Numbered from the stretch's first letter, positions 9,841-19,997 are shown. The stretch: DNA of 44,435 bases from an uncultured Lachnospiraceae bacterium (GCA_900314295.1 OMUU01000177.1:1-44435), one strand, 5' to 3'. Numbers and translations: made by a program. Notes: generated from the sequence alone by a model not told the origin.

Positions 9841-10807
9841 ACATTTTCCTTATCCTTTTTCGAATATTTTCTTCCGAAAAACCGTTGGCCTTTGCCGTTA
9901 GAAGAATCCTTATCATTCGTATTTCATTTTCTCTCGCAAGATAGTACGCGATCAGTGGCCCGGCGGAGACACTGTTTCTCTTCTGAGGAAGAATCGCGTC
10001 GATGATCCGGTTGTCACACCATCTTTCAAACGCTGACGGAGAATCCTTCAGCGCTTCTGCGGCTTCTGCAAAACCATGACCGGTCAGGTAATCACGGAGA
10101 GATATCTCACCCGAAACAGCTGCAGCTGCGAGAATATCTGTATTCAGAGTGCGGCAGGGCGCCAGTGCCTCTTTGAGAAACTTAAGATCTTTACCGGTCT
10201 TCTGCGCGCGCACGGCTATTTTTATGTCTGTAACGGCAACGCAGGATTCTTCATATTCCTCAAGCAGCGGGATTCCGGATTCCCGGCCGGCCTTTTCACA
10301 GGCGTCCAGACATCCGCGGTCAATGATCAGGTCACATTTCTGTCCGTCCTGGGTACGCAGCATAGCTTCCTGCGCCCGCTGCGCCGTCTTTCGCATATGC
10401 TCTGGAAGCGCTGTATAATCTTTTTCGCGGAGGATTCTGCATACATCCTCTTTGCCGAACCCTTCTATATCATAATAAAGATGATCCGGCGGTTCCGCGG
10501 TGCACAGTTCCCGGATTCCGGCTTTCAGGTTGTGGTACAGCCGGGGAAAAGACAGGACGCGAAAAATTTCAGGATCTGCCTTGAGCTCTTTCATCAGATC
10601 TGCTGTTTTCTTCTCTTCCACTTCCAGCATGCGATTGCCGTCATCGTCTTCCAAGGAACCGTCTCCCCAGCCCCGGTCAGAGAGAGCATTCAGAATCTCC
10701 CGGCAGTCTTCCATCCCGGCCATCCGGCGAATATCGTCATCGGAGAGCAGGGACTTCTCTTTCACCCGGATCCTGGCAACTGCATATATATAATCCAGAT
10801 CACGCAT
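9833..10807 (-). CDS. ntpC: V-type ATP synthase subunit C (d-type collar)
   Basis: 324 aa with the chosen ATG at 10805-10807, which follows AGGAGACATGAA and begins MRDLDYIYAVARIRVKE, the family N terminus. Subunit C (equivalent to eukaryotic d) links the rotor shaft to the K ring. The protein is mainly helical with ENEIRMIRILLTAKANG near the C terminus, as in NtpC/AtpC. The start lies one base from the ntpE stop. An upstream extension inside ntpE is possible but lacks a ribosome site. Confidence 0.93.
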   Translation of the reverse strand: MRDLDYIYAVARIRVKEKSLLSDDDIRRMAGMEDCREILNALSDRGWGDGSLEDDDGNRMLEVEEKKTADLMKELKADPEIFRVLSFPRLYHNLKAGIRELCTAEPPDHLYYDIEGFGKEDVCRILREKDYTALPEHMRKTAQRAQEAMLRTQDGQKCDLIIDRGCLDACEKAGRESGIPLLEEYEESCVAVTDIKIAVRAQKTGKDLKFLKEALAPCRTLNTDILAAAAVSGEISLRDYLTGHGFAEAAEALKDSPSAFERWCDNRIIDAILPQKRNSVSAGPLIAYYLARENEIRMIRILLTAKANGFSEENIRKRIRKMYG

Positions 10808-10808
10808 T

Positions 10809-11411
10809 TCATGTCTCCTGTCGGAATAAAATCTCATGCACCGTGTCCTGCAAAAGCTCGCGTTTCTCCTCAAAGAGTGATTTTAAGGAGCAGTTTTCGT
10901 CAATACCACCGTAGCGCAGAAGAAACCCGTTTTCAATTTCGGCTGGAACCGGAGAAATCCGGAGCGTTCCCCCCGCCTCCTGAGCCATGCGGTCGAGGCG
11001 GTCCTCAAAACCGGCAGGGAGTCTGTTCAGATCTCTTTCGCCAAACAATATCTCCCCGCTCTGGGCACGGATATTTCTGCGTATCAGGTTTTCCATCATT
11101 TTAAAATAGGGATCGTTGTCTTCTGTGGCAAGCTCTTCCCGGGCTTTTTCTATTATTTCCCGAATAATCGCCTGTTTCTCCGACAGGATAGCCTCCCGTG
11201 TTCTGTGTTCCGCCTGGGAATCGATGGACGCTGCATAGGCATCTGCGTCGCGGTCGGCTTTCTGCCTTCCCCGGCAAAGAATGTCATTGCGGTCCCTTTC
11301 TGCTTCGCGCAGAATCTGTTCCGCGTCGTTCTGTGCCTTTTGAACAAGAACGGCAGCTCGATCTTTCGCTTCCTGAAGGATGCTTCCGGTAATATTCTCT
11401 AATCCTGCCAT
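10809..11411 (-). CDS. ntpE: V-type ATP synthase subunit E
   Basis: 200 aa from the ATG at 11411, behind a G-rich site (GGGGGGGAG). Subunit E pairs with the G/H subunit as a peripheral stalk. The N-terminal half (about residues 5-90) is a charged coiled coil (ITGSILQEAKDRAAVLVQKA) and the C-terminal half is the globular domain ending EILFRQET. A longer upstream reading has no Shine-Dalgarno sequence and enters the ntpK-ntpE spacer, so it is not preferred. Confidence 0.92.
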   Translation of the reverse strand: MAGLENITGSILQEAKDRAAVLVQKAQNDAEQILREAERDRNDILCRGRQKADRDADAYAASIDSQAEHRTREAILSEKQAIIREIIEKAREELATEDNDPYFKMMENLIRRNIRAQSGEILFGERDLNRLPAGFEDRLDRMAQEAGGTLRISPVPAEIENGFLLRYGGIDENCSLKSLFEEKRELLQDTVHEILFRQET

Positions 11412-11510
11412 ATCTGTCTCCCCCCCCTGTGATTTTTCAATGTCCTGCATGCTCTGACGATGCAGGTATCTTCCGCCATCGCAAAGATCTCTCAGCATAG
11501 CGGATTTTCA

Positions 11511-11578
11511 TGTGCGGTGCGACTGTTCAGTCGCGATGCGAAAACGCGTGAGCGCGACGGTCATGCGTCCGCACGGCA
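11511..11578 (-). promoter_or_regulatory. Structured spacer between ntpK and ntpE
   Basis: The spacer holds GC-rich inverted repeats. CGTGCGGAC at its ntpK side can pair with GCACCGCAC at the ntpE side, and inside lies the tight hairpin GCGACTG/CAGTCGC (about 11530-11545). There is no U-tract, so a full terminator is unlikely. It may stabilise the ntpK message or reduce read-through so that more K than E is made. That function is inference. Confidence 0.5.
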
Positions 11579-11586
11579 GCATCACA

Positions 11587-14075
<2,489 letters not shown>

Positions 14076-14094
14076 TCAGATACCACCTTTGCAT

Positions 14095-14409
14095 TTATCC
14101 GCCCAGCACGAGACGGATGACTGTCTGTATTGCCGCCTGTTCCTGTTCTGCCGTCTTTTGCCTCAGCCGGGAACGCTGTTGCACGGCCTCGGCGGCGGCC
14201 TCCTTCAGGCGATCTTCCCCTGCTTTCTTTGCTTTTTCCATCGTTTTGTCGTAATCAGCGGCAGCCTCCTTTTCTGCATCTTTTCGGATCTTGTCCGCAT
14301 CGACGCCGGCCTGCCTCACGATGGATGCCGCTTGATTCCTCGCGTCCACGATCCGGGCGTCCGCCTCGGCCTCCGCATTTTTTACTTCCTGAATCGTTTC
14401 GGAGAGCAT
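14095..14409 (-). CDS. V-type ATP synthase subunit G/H (peripheral stalk)
   Basis: 104 aa from the ATG at 14409, preceded by AAAGGGGG; it begins MLSETIQEVKNAEAEADARI. The whole protein is a charged, alanine-rich coiled coil, matching the bacterial/archaeal V-ATPase G/H (AhaH/NtpG-like) stalk subunit that pairs with E. It is the first gene of the operon, 19 bp before ntpI. Such low-complexity coils are poorly conserved, so the assignment leans on position. Confidence 0.85.
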   Translation of the reverse strand: MLSETIQEVKNAEAEADARIVDARNQAASIVRQAGVDADKIRKDAEKEAAADYDKTMEKAKKAGEDRLKEAAAEAVQQRSRLRQKTAEQEQAAIQTVIRLVLGG

Positions 14410-14463
14410 TCCATTACCCCCTTTCTTTTGGGATAAAACAAAGATACCATTGCCGTTCGGCAT

Positions 14464-14490
14464 ATATTACAATATCTTGCTTAATGTCAA
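14464..14490 (-). promoter_or_regulatory. Probable promoter of the V-ATPase operon
   Basis: In minus sense a perfect -35 TTGACA (14485-14490) precedes TAATAT (14464-14469), with a short 15-bp spacer. An alternative ATATAT two bases further gives 17 bp. The AT-rich context and the place just before the operon fit, but the exact -10 is uncertain. Confidence 0.5.
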
Positions 14491-14610
14491 TGATATTTTT
14501 GGCATTATCAGGCATTTTCTAATCGATCTTGACATTATTATAGTCATATAGACCGTGTTTTTCAATTATTTGTTCAAATAATTTATATGATTATGACAAA
14601 ACGGTTGCTC

Positions 14611-14706
14611 CGCACGCGCAAGTAAAACGGCTAAGATTTTACAGCCAGTTTGCGAATGGCAACAGGACTGTAAAATCCTTGCCGTACAAAGTTGTGAGTA
14701 AACAAA
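14611..14706 (+). repeat. Repeat family 2, copy 1 (compact hairpin form)
   Basis: The run ACGGCTAAGATTTTACAG pairs with CTGTAAAATCCTTGCCGT to make a long hairpin with a 23-nt loop. The same right half, at about 90% identity, recurs at 21975-22043, and the left half recurs at 21731-21753 with roughly 220-230 bp of extra sequence between. This copy looks like an internally deleted derivative. No gene lies in it. Confidence 0.75.
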
Positions 14707-14853
14707 AGCACAAAACACGTTAGGGATTTGAAGTGACCAAAATACGTGCGATTGCAGTGCCTTTCAAAACCATATGGGGGTACAAGAATGGATGATCTGT
14801 GTCGATATTTCAGATTCAGACCTGTATAGATACGTGAAAATGAGAAGGGAGGG
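14707..14853. other. Intergenic stretch without assignable feature
   Basis: Between repeat family 2 and the orphan transcript terminator I see only one very short ATG frame (plus strand, 13 codons from about 14789) with no ribosome site. No promoter, hairpin or conserved family is evident. Confidence 0.4.
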
Positions 14854-14868
14854 TATCGCGACGCTCAC
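14854..14868 (-). repeat. Remnant of the terminator-associated repeat
   Basis: Directly after the nine-U tract of the terminator at 14869-14911, in the same orientation, the minus strand reads GTGAGCGTCGCGATA. This equals the GTGAGC start joined to the GCGTCGCGATA core of the repeat family, with hairpin 1 missing. It is short, so chance cannot be excluded, but position and orientation match the full copies. Confidence 0.55.
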
Positions 14869-14911
14869 AAAAAAAAATGGGCTGTTCCGCTTTCTCGTCA
14901 CGAAACAGCCC
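14869..14911 (-). terminator. Strong terminator of the orphan transcript
   Basis: GGGCTGTTTCG pairs with GCGGAACAGCCC in minus sense (14879-14911) and is followed by A then nine U residues (14869-14877). It is one of the strongest intrinsic terminators in the window, and ends a unit that has no normal gene. Confidence 0.92.
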
Positions 14912-14913
14912 TT

Positions 14914-14937
14914 TTAATGAATTTCTAGAAGCTTCAC
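14914..14937 (-). CDS. Seven-residue ORF with perfect ribosome site
   Basis: GTG start, peptide MKLLEIH, then TAA two bases before the terminator stem. AAGGAGG ends 7 bp before the GTG, the best ribosome site of the orphan transcript. Translation would place ribosomes on the foot of the terminator hairpin, so this could be a leader peptide or the residue of a deleted gene. No homology can be judged at this size. Confidence 0.3.
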   Translation of the reverse strand: MKLLEIH

Positions 14938-14955
14938 TTTATAACCTCCTTTTCT

Positions 14956-15021
14956 TTATTCTGTTATATCATCAAGACTTCTTCCCTGGCTCCTGTATCC
15001 GAGAGGACTTTCACCCTTCAT
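14956..15021 (-). CDS. Possible 21-residue ORF in the orphan transcript
   Basis: The frame begins MKGESPLGYR and ends SLDDITE. Its ATG lies inside the end of the preceding 33-codon frame, giving an overlap of 11 bp, and there is no separate strong ribosome site. It is listed because it forms a chain of overlapping small frames; it may be noise. Confidence 0.15.
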   Translation of the reverse strand: MKGESPLGYRSQGRSLDDITE

Positions 15022-15112
15022 TCTCAGATATTATCCTCAGGATTTCTCCGCAGTTCCCGAATTCGCATTTCAATGCTGATTTTTGAATTCTTTCCTCCTC
15101 TGAATCACTCAT
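15011..15112 (-). CDS. Possible 33-residue ORF in the orphan transcript
   Basis: The frame begins MSDSEEERIQKSALKCEFGN and ends IISENEG. The ATG overlaps the stop of the upstream open frame as ATGA, the arrangement used for translational coupling, but no AGGAGG precedes it. It is acidic at the start and has two cysteines (C17, C21). No family is recognised. Confidence 0.2.
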   Translation of the reverse strand: MSDSEEERIQKSALKCEFGNCGEILRIISENEG

Positions 15113-15346
15113 CTTCTGCCTTCAGAAGCATTTTGCGTTCCTGGAATTATAATTTCTGCAACCTGCTGTGCGGGTTCACCATAAGCATCTACTCTTTGGA
15201 ATTCATTCTCTTCCGAGAACCGTCCACTGGCAGTCCCGGGAAGGTTTCTCTTCTGTGGAGCTTCTGCAGTATCTTCTGTCAGGAACTCTTCAAAAGGAAG
15301 GGAAAAGGAAACTTTCGGTTCGGAAAGTCATCTTGTTGTTACCTAT

Positions 15347-15375
15347 ATAATACTGATAGATTTACAGTTTGTCAA
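15347..15375 (-). promoter_or_regulatory. Consensus promoter of the orphan transcript
   Basis: In minus sense a perfect -35 TTGACA (15370-15375) is followed after exactly 17 bp by TATTAT (15347-15352), and the upstream flank is AT-rich. It is among the best sigma-A-type promoters in the window. The predicted start is near 15340. Confidence 0.85.
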
Positions 15376-15438
15376 GCATTATTTAAAAACGATAATGAAT
15401 ATATGTAATTTACAGAATATTCTGCGGCGAATAATAAT

Positions 15439-15489
15439 ACCGACACAACTCCGTAAAGATGCTTCTCATACTGCAAGAATTGTGTCGGT
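15439..15489 (-). terminator. Possible terminator of the aldo/keto reductase gene
   Basis: ACCGACACAA (15480-15489 in minus sense) is a perfect 10-bp inverted match to TTGTGTCGGT (15439-15448) with a 31-nt loop, followed by ATTATTATT. The stem is strong but the U-tract is poor. It lies 30 bp after the stop codon. Confidence 0.5.
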
Positions 15490-15520
15490 TTGCGTCCCAA
15501 GAGATAACTCTCGGATTAAA

Positions 15521-16552
15521 TTATTCCGGCTTCCGGTTCTCGTCGTAATTGATATCGCAGATCTGATCGATCCGGATAAGCTCTTCATCGCTGAAGTCGG
15601 TGTGACCGATAATCTTCACATTGTCAACAATCTGTTCCGGCCGCGAGGCTCCGATCAGCACAGAGCAGACATGCTTATCCTTGAGGATCCATGCAAGTGC
15701 CATTTCGGCAAGCGTTTGCCCTCTTTCGCCGGCGAGCGCATGGAGCGCTGTGATCTGACCGAGCCTTTTCTCCGTGAGATCTGAAGCATGGAGAAACCTT
15801 CCGTCCTTGGCAATCCGGCTGTCCGCCGGTATACCGTTGAGGTACCGGTCCGTTAGCAGTCCCTGCGCAAGCGGGCTGAACGCAATGATTCCCATGCCGT
15901 TTTCATAGCAGAAATCCTTTACACCATCCTCCTCGATCGTGCGGTCTAAGATGGAATAACGGCGCTGATTGACGATAAGCGGCAGATGAATCTCTCTGGC
16001 AATTTCTATTGCACGTGCCGTATGTTCCTTATCGTAATTCGAAATACCGGCATAGAGTGCTTTCCCGCTTCTGACAATTTGATTCAGCGCGTCCATGGTC
16101 TCTTCCAAAGGGGTTTCCGGGTCCATTCTGTGATGGTAGAAAATATCTACATATTCGAGGCCGAGCCGCTTCAGACTCTGGTCGATGCTTGCTGTCAGAT
16201 ATTTCTTGCTCCCCCAGTTGCCGTAGGGGCCTTCCCACATATCATATCCTGCCTTTGTGGTGATGACCAGCTCATCGCGGTAGGGGATGAAATCCTCGCG
16301 CAGAATTCTGCCTGCATTTGCCTCGGCGCTCCCGTACACAGGGCCGTAATTATTGGCCAGATCAAATTGTGTGATGCCAAGATCAAACGCTGTCCGGCAC
16401 ATCGCCTTCATGTTGTCGTAATTGCCATTGCTTCCGAAGTTATGCCAGAAGCCAAGAGAGACAGCGGGAAATTTCAGTCCGCTGGCACCGACGTGGTTGT
16501 AAGTCATGCCAGAATATCTTCCCGGGTCCGCGATGTAAACATCCTTTTCCAT
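15521..16552 (-). CDS. Aldo/keto reductase, YghZ/Kv-beta-like (AKR14 type)
   Basis: 343 aa. A TIM-barrel NADPH-dependent oxidoreductase resembling E. coli YghZ, an L-glyceraldehyde-3-phosphate/methylglyoxal reductase. The catalytic set is visible: Asp and Tyr in FDLANNYGPVYGSAE, Lys in VITTKAGYDMW, and His in IFYHHRMDPETPLEE. The nucleotide-binding end is SVLIGASRPEQIVDN. The segment MWEGPYGNWGSKKYL is characteristic of this subgroup. A GGGGGT site precedes the ATG. The LysR gene upstream is on the same strand, so direct regulation is possible but not shown. The substrate is inferred from the family. Confidence 0.92.
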   Translation of the reverse strand: MEKDVYIADPGRYSGMTYNHVGASGLKFPAVSLGFWHNFGSNGNYDNMKAMCRTAFDLGITQFDLANNYGPVYGSAEANAGRILREDFIPYRDELVITTKAGYDMWEGPYGNWGSKKYLTASIDQSLKRLGLEYVDIFYHHRMDPETPLEETMDALNQIVRSGKALYAGISNYDKEHTARAIEIAREIHLPLIVNQRRYSILDRTIEEDGVKDFCYENGMGIIAFSPLAQGLLTDRYLNGIPADSRIAKDGRFLHASDLTEKRLGQITALHALAGERGQTLAEMALAWILKDKHVCSVLIGASRPEQIVDNVKIIGHTDFSDEELIRIDQICDINYDENRKPE

Positions 16553-16702
16553 TCTTCTTACCCCCTTCTATCCAAGGATGGATAAAATGCAACCAGCTCC
16601 CGGATTGCACCGAATCAAATAGGGATAACTGTGACGGTGTTTTTTCCGGTGAGACTGGTCGGGACAACCTGCCATAGAAAGATGATTTCTTCCTGATATA
16701 CT

Positions 16703-17578
16703 CTAAATATTACGGCAGGTCTCCAGAATATACTGATACAGGGTCCGTACGGCAGGAGCCATTAAAGAGGGATTCAGACACGCCAGTCCGATCTCGCGGT
16801 AGGCATCCGGATCCATCCGGTATCGTCTCACGTTATAAGGAATATCATTCATGACGAGCTCGGGCATAATGCAGATGCCAAAGCCTTTTGCGACCATGAC
16901 AACGGTAGAGAGATCATCCAGTACATGATAGTGGATCTGTGTGGAAAAATTATTCTGCCGCAGATAATTCTGAATGTCGGCGTCGGTGGACTCCCGCTGT
17001 GCTACAAAGTGATGATGGCTCATCTCCTCGATCCCGATGGTATCGCCCTTGGATTCCTTTTCAAAGTCGGCGGAGACGATGCACAGCAGAGGATCTCTGT
17101 AGAAAATCTCGATCGGTATATCCCCGGCGCTCGATGCGGAGAGGAAGCCGAAATCGACAATGCCGTTTTTGATCCAGTAGCGCACATCGTCATAGGTGCC
17201 CTCAAAGACCTCAATCCGGATCGCGGGATATTGCGCCTCAAAGGAACGGATGATATCCGGGATCCAATTGGTGCATGCGCTGGAGAAGCATCCGATCTTC
17301 ACGGTTCCGGTTTTCAGTCCTTTATATTCCGCCACGATCTGTTGCAGTCGCTCATCGCTGTTCAACACCGAATTCACATAAGGGAGAATATGTTCCCCGT
17401 AATTCGTCAGAGTGACACCGGATTTGTTGCGGGTGAGCACCGCAAAACCGAGCTCTTTTTCCATTGCGGAGATCGAATGGCTGATTGCAGATGGCGTGAG
17501 GCCGAGTACGTCGGCTGCCTTGTGAAAGCTTCCCATTTCTGCAACGGTCTTGAATACCTGGTAAGTAAGTAATGTCAT
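16703..17578 (-). CDS. LysR-family transcriptional regulator
   Basis: 291 aa. The N-terminal winged helix-turn-helix (residues about 1-60) contains FHKAADVLGLTPSAISHSISAMEKELG. The rest is a periplasmic-binding-like effector domain from about residue 88. Dimer, ligand-responsive DNA binding is the family norm. It lies between the por operon and the aldo/keto reductase, all on the minus strand, so either may be its target. The ligand cannot be read from sequence. The site AAGGGGAAGAG precedes the ATG. Confidence 0.94.
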   Translation of the reverse strand: MTLLTYQVFKTVAEMGSFHKAADVLGLTPSAISHSISAMEKELGFAVLTRNKSGVTLTNYGEHILPYVNSVLNSDERLQQIVAEYKGLKTGTVKIGCFSSACTNWIPDIIRSFEAQYPAIRIEVFEGTYDDVRYWIKNGIVDFGFLSASSAGDIPIEIFYRDPLLCIVSADFEKESKGDTIGIEEMSHHHFVAQRESTDADIQNYLRQNNFSTQIHYHVLDDLSTVVMVAKGFGICIMPELVMNDIPYNVRRYRMDPDAYREIGLACLNPSLMAPAVRTLYQYILETCRNI

Positions 17579-17790
17579 TTCATCTCTTCCCCTTTTGCGC
17601 CGATACGGATCTTCGATACACTGACCGGATAAACGGATCGCTCGATGCCGTTCACTGCCATACGGTATATTTATGTGCCCTTTAGCATAACATATTTTGG
17701 GGCGGGATGGAAGTTATGGCAAGGGTTTTAGTGGCGCATGAACCAGTAACCATCTGAGATATCGATGCCGACAGTCTGCAAATGACAGGA

Positions 17791-18738
17791 TCAATACCTG
17801 GCGCATCTGTACTGCAGGTCCTCCCAGCGCTTGTCTACTTCGTCCTGGAAGATCTGAATCAGATGTTCATTCTCCGGTTTAAACAGATGGCGGAATCTTC
17901 CCTGCGGCTTTAGGAAATCCTCGATCGGAAGCTTATGCTTCGGCTCATAAGAGAGCTTCCAGACGCCGTGATCCACCTCAAAGAGCGGCCAGTAGCAGGT
18001 TTCAACCGCAAGACGGCAGATCTCCATGACGTCCTCTGTCGGGTATCTCCAGCCGCGCGGACAAGGTGTCATGACATTCAGGAAGGACGGGCCTTCCGTA
18101 TAGATTCCTTTTTCTGCCTTCCGGTGGAGATCCTTGAAATCACGGGTCAGAGTGGTCTGTGCGGCATACGGCACATAGTGCTCGGCGATAATTGCGGTCA
18201 GATCCTTTCGGTATTGAACCTTGCCGGCGGATTTCTTTCCCGCGGGAGTAGTGGTGGTGTCCGCAAACATCGGCGTCGCGGAGGAGCGCTGAATGCCGGT
18301 ATTCATGTAAGCACCGTTGTCATAGCACACGTACAGCATGTCATGGCCTCTCTCCATTGCGCCGGACAGGGACTGAAATCCGATGTCGTAGGTGCCGCCG
18401 TCGCCGCCGAAGGTGATGAACTTAAAGCGGTCGTCATCTCCGAGACGGCGTTTCCTTTTTAAGACCTTATAGGCCGTTTCGACGCCGGAAAGCGTTGCTC
18501 CGGCATTCTCAAACGCATTGTGGATGTAGCTGTCCTCCCAGGAAGTATATGGATACATGAAGGAGGACACTTCAAGACAGCCGGTAGCGTTTCCGATTAC
18601 GGCGCGGTCCTCCGGTTTCAGTGCCCGGAGAACCGCACGGACGGCGATCGTCGCTCCGCAGCCGGCACACATTCTGTGACCGGGCGCAAGCCTCTCCGGC
18701 CTGGCAAGCATCGTTTTTAAACTGTAGTCATTACTCAT
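17791..18738 (-). CDS. porB: 2-oxoacid (pyruvate):ferredoxin oxidoreductase beta subunit
   Basis: 315 aa. The beta subunit binds thiamine pyrophosphate and an Fe-S cluster. RMCAGCGATIAVRAVLRAL carries the cluster cysteines, and the TPP/Mg motif is GDGGTYDIGFQSLSGA...CYDN. The sequence is closest in feel to four-subunit pyruvate-type enzymes (porB) rather than the large single-chain PFOR, but branched-chain or other 2-oxoacid substrates cannot be excluded. It is last in the operon, 50 bp after porA, with an AGGAGA site. Confidence 0.92.
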   Translation of the reverse strand: MSNDYSLKTMLARPERLAPGHRMCAGCGATIAVRAVLRALKPEDRAVIGNATGCLEVSSFMYPYTSWEDSYIHNAFENAGATLSGVETAYKVLKRKRRLGDDDRFKFITFGGDGGTYDIGFQSLSGAMERGHDMLYVCYDNGAYMNTGIQRSSATPMFADTTTTPAGKKSAGKVQYRKDLTAIIAEHYVPYAAQTTLTRDFKDLHRKAEKGIYTEGPSFLNVMTPCPRGWRYPTEDVMEICRLAVETCYWPLFEVDHGVWKLSYEPKHKLPIEDFLKPQGRFRHLFKPENEHLIQIFQDEVDKRWEDLQYRCARY

Positions 18739-18788
18739 TCTGATTATCTCCTGTGTGTGTGGTGGTTTTTCATATTCCGATGTCAGGT

Positions 18789-19997
18789 TTATCCGCGCAG
18801 GTTTACATATTTGTGCTGCTGTACAGGGGCGCCTTCCTCTACTGTCGCCCGAAGCTCAGAAAAGACTTCTTTTACGTGGTCTGTCGTAAAATCTCTCCCT
18901 CCGAGACCGTAGATGTAATTGACCGCCTCAAGGAACACCTGGTTTCGGTACAGCCCTGCCGTCACCTCGCTGCCGAGAGGCCCGCCGTTTCCGTTATAGC
19001 TCTCACACCGGTCCATGATCGCAACCGCCTTGCAGTTCCGAAGCGCATCCGCGATCTCCTTCTCCGGGAACGGACGGAAAACGCGAAGCTTCAGAACACC
19101 AACCTTCCATCCCTCCTCACGGAGTTCATCAACCGCTTCCTTCGCCGTACCCGCGGCGGATCCCATGATCAGCATGACGTAGTCTGCGTCGTCGGTCCGG
19201 TATTCTTCAAAAAAGCCGTATTTTCTTCCGGACATCTGTTCAAACTTCTCCGCGACCTCCAGGATGACCGCACGCGCGTTTTCCATGGCGGTTTCCTGGT
19301 TTTTCTTTGCCTCCATCTCATAGTTCGAAATAGAATACGGACCGACAGATACCGGCTTTCCGGGATTCAGCATGAACTCCTCCGGTTCGTAGGTCCCGGC
19401 AAACCTCTTCACGCTTTCGTCCTCCAGAAGACAAATGTTCTGCACCGCATGGCTGGTGATGAAGCCATCCTGACAGATCATCACGGGAAGATGGACTCTC
19501 GGGTCTTCCGCTATCGGAAAAGCCTGGATATAGTTGTCATAAACCTCCTGATTGTCTTCTGCGTAGATCTGAATCCACCCCGTATCTCTCGCTCCCATGC
19601 CGTCGGAATGGTCGCAGTTGATGTTAATCGGACCGGAAAGCGTCCGGTTCACCAGTGTAAGAACGATGGGGAGCCGGTTGGACGCTGCCAGGAGCAGTTC
19701 CTCCCACATCAGCGCCAGACCTGCGGAAGAGGTTGCTGTCATGGTGCGCGCTCCCGCCGCTTCCGAGCCAATGGCAGCGGACATCGCGGAATGCTCGCTC
19801 TCGACCGGGATAAAATCGGTGTCCATCTCTCCGTTTGCGATGTAGGTGGAGACCATCTGCGGAATTTCTGTGGACGGTGTTATGGGAAATGCCGGCATCA
19901 CATCCGGCTCAACCTGCCGGATCGCGTAGGAGACCGCTTCGTTACCGGACATTCTCTCCTTAATTTCACGACTCCTGATAATTTCGAGATTACTCAT
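18789..19997 (-). CDS. porA: 2-oxoacid (pyruvate):ferredoxin oxidoreductase alpha subunit
   Basis: 402 aa. The alpha subunit supplies the pyrimidine-binding domain of the TPP site and a CoA-related domain. Conserved features are AFPITPSTEIPQMVS, the acidic VESEHSAMSAAIGSEAAGAR segment and TATSSAGLALMWEELLLAA, all PorA hallmarks. The C-terminal transketolase-like domain is intact (GSAAGTAKEAVDELREEG). The ATG overlaps the delta-subunit stop by 4 bp. Confidence 0.94.
   Translation of the reverse strand: MSNLEIIRSREIKERMSGNEAVSYAIRQVEPDVMPAFPITPSTEIPQMVSTYIANGEMDTDFIPVESEHSAMSAAIGSEAAGARTMTATSSAGLALMWEELLLAASNRLPIVLTLVNRTLSGPININCDHSDGMGARDTGWIQIYAEDNQEVYDNYIQAFPIAEDPRVHLPVMICQDGFITSHAVQNICLLEDESVKRFAGTYEPEEFMLNPGKPVSVGPYSISNYEMEAKKNQETAMENARAVILEVAEKFEQMSGRKYGFFEEYRTDDADYVMLIMGSAAGTAKEAVDELREEGWKVGVLKLRVFRPFPEKEIADALRNCKAVAIMDRCESYNGNGGPLGSEVTAGLYRNQVFLEAVNYIYGLGGRDFTTDHVKEVFSELRATVEEGAPVQQHKYVNLRG

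Larger units (their letters stand above)
14869..15341 (-). ncRNA. Orphan transcription unit, candidate RNA or tiny-peptide mRNA
   Basis: A consensus promoter and a strong terminator bound about 470 nt with no recognisable gene. The 5' end can form ACTTTC/GAAAGT (15311-15328). The first ATG (15331) lies only about 10 nt from the predicted start and has no ribosome site, and opens a 13-codon frame ending TTT TGA. The next frame is open for 72 codons (15327-15109) without an ATG, GTG or TTG start. It runs through an ATGA overlap into a 33-codon frame, then a 21-codon frame, and finally a 7-codon GTG frame with a perfect AAGGAGG. The strand is purine-rich, which by itself favours Glu/Lys/Arg/Gly-rich open frames. 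I could not match it to tmRNA, RNase P, 6S, SRP RNA, T-box or riboswitch motifs. A regulatory RNA, peptide mRNA or decayed gene all remain possible. Confidence 0.6.

Noticed and set aside
14869-15341. Orphan unit as RNase P RNA, tmRNA, 6S RNA, T-box or group II intron
   Set aside because: GGGTGAAAGTCC near 15005 recalls intron or RNase P pieces, but the rest of each consensus (tmRNA CCA end, T-box GGTGGNACCGCG, RNase P core, intron domain V) is not visible.
14877-15408. Plus-strand small frames (15073-15408 and others) across the orphan unit
   Set aside because: No ribosome sites and Phe/Leu/Ser-rich noise complementary to a purine-rich strand; promoter and terminator both point to the minus strand.
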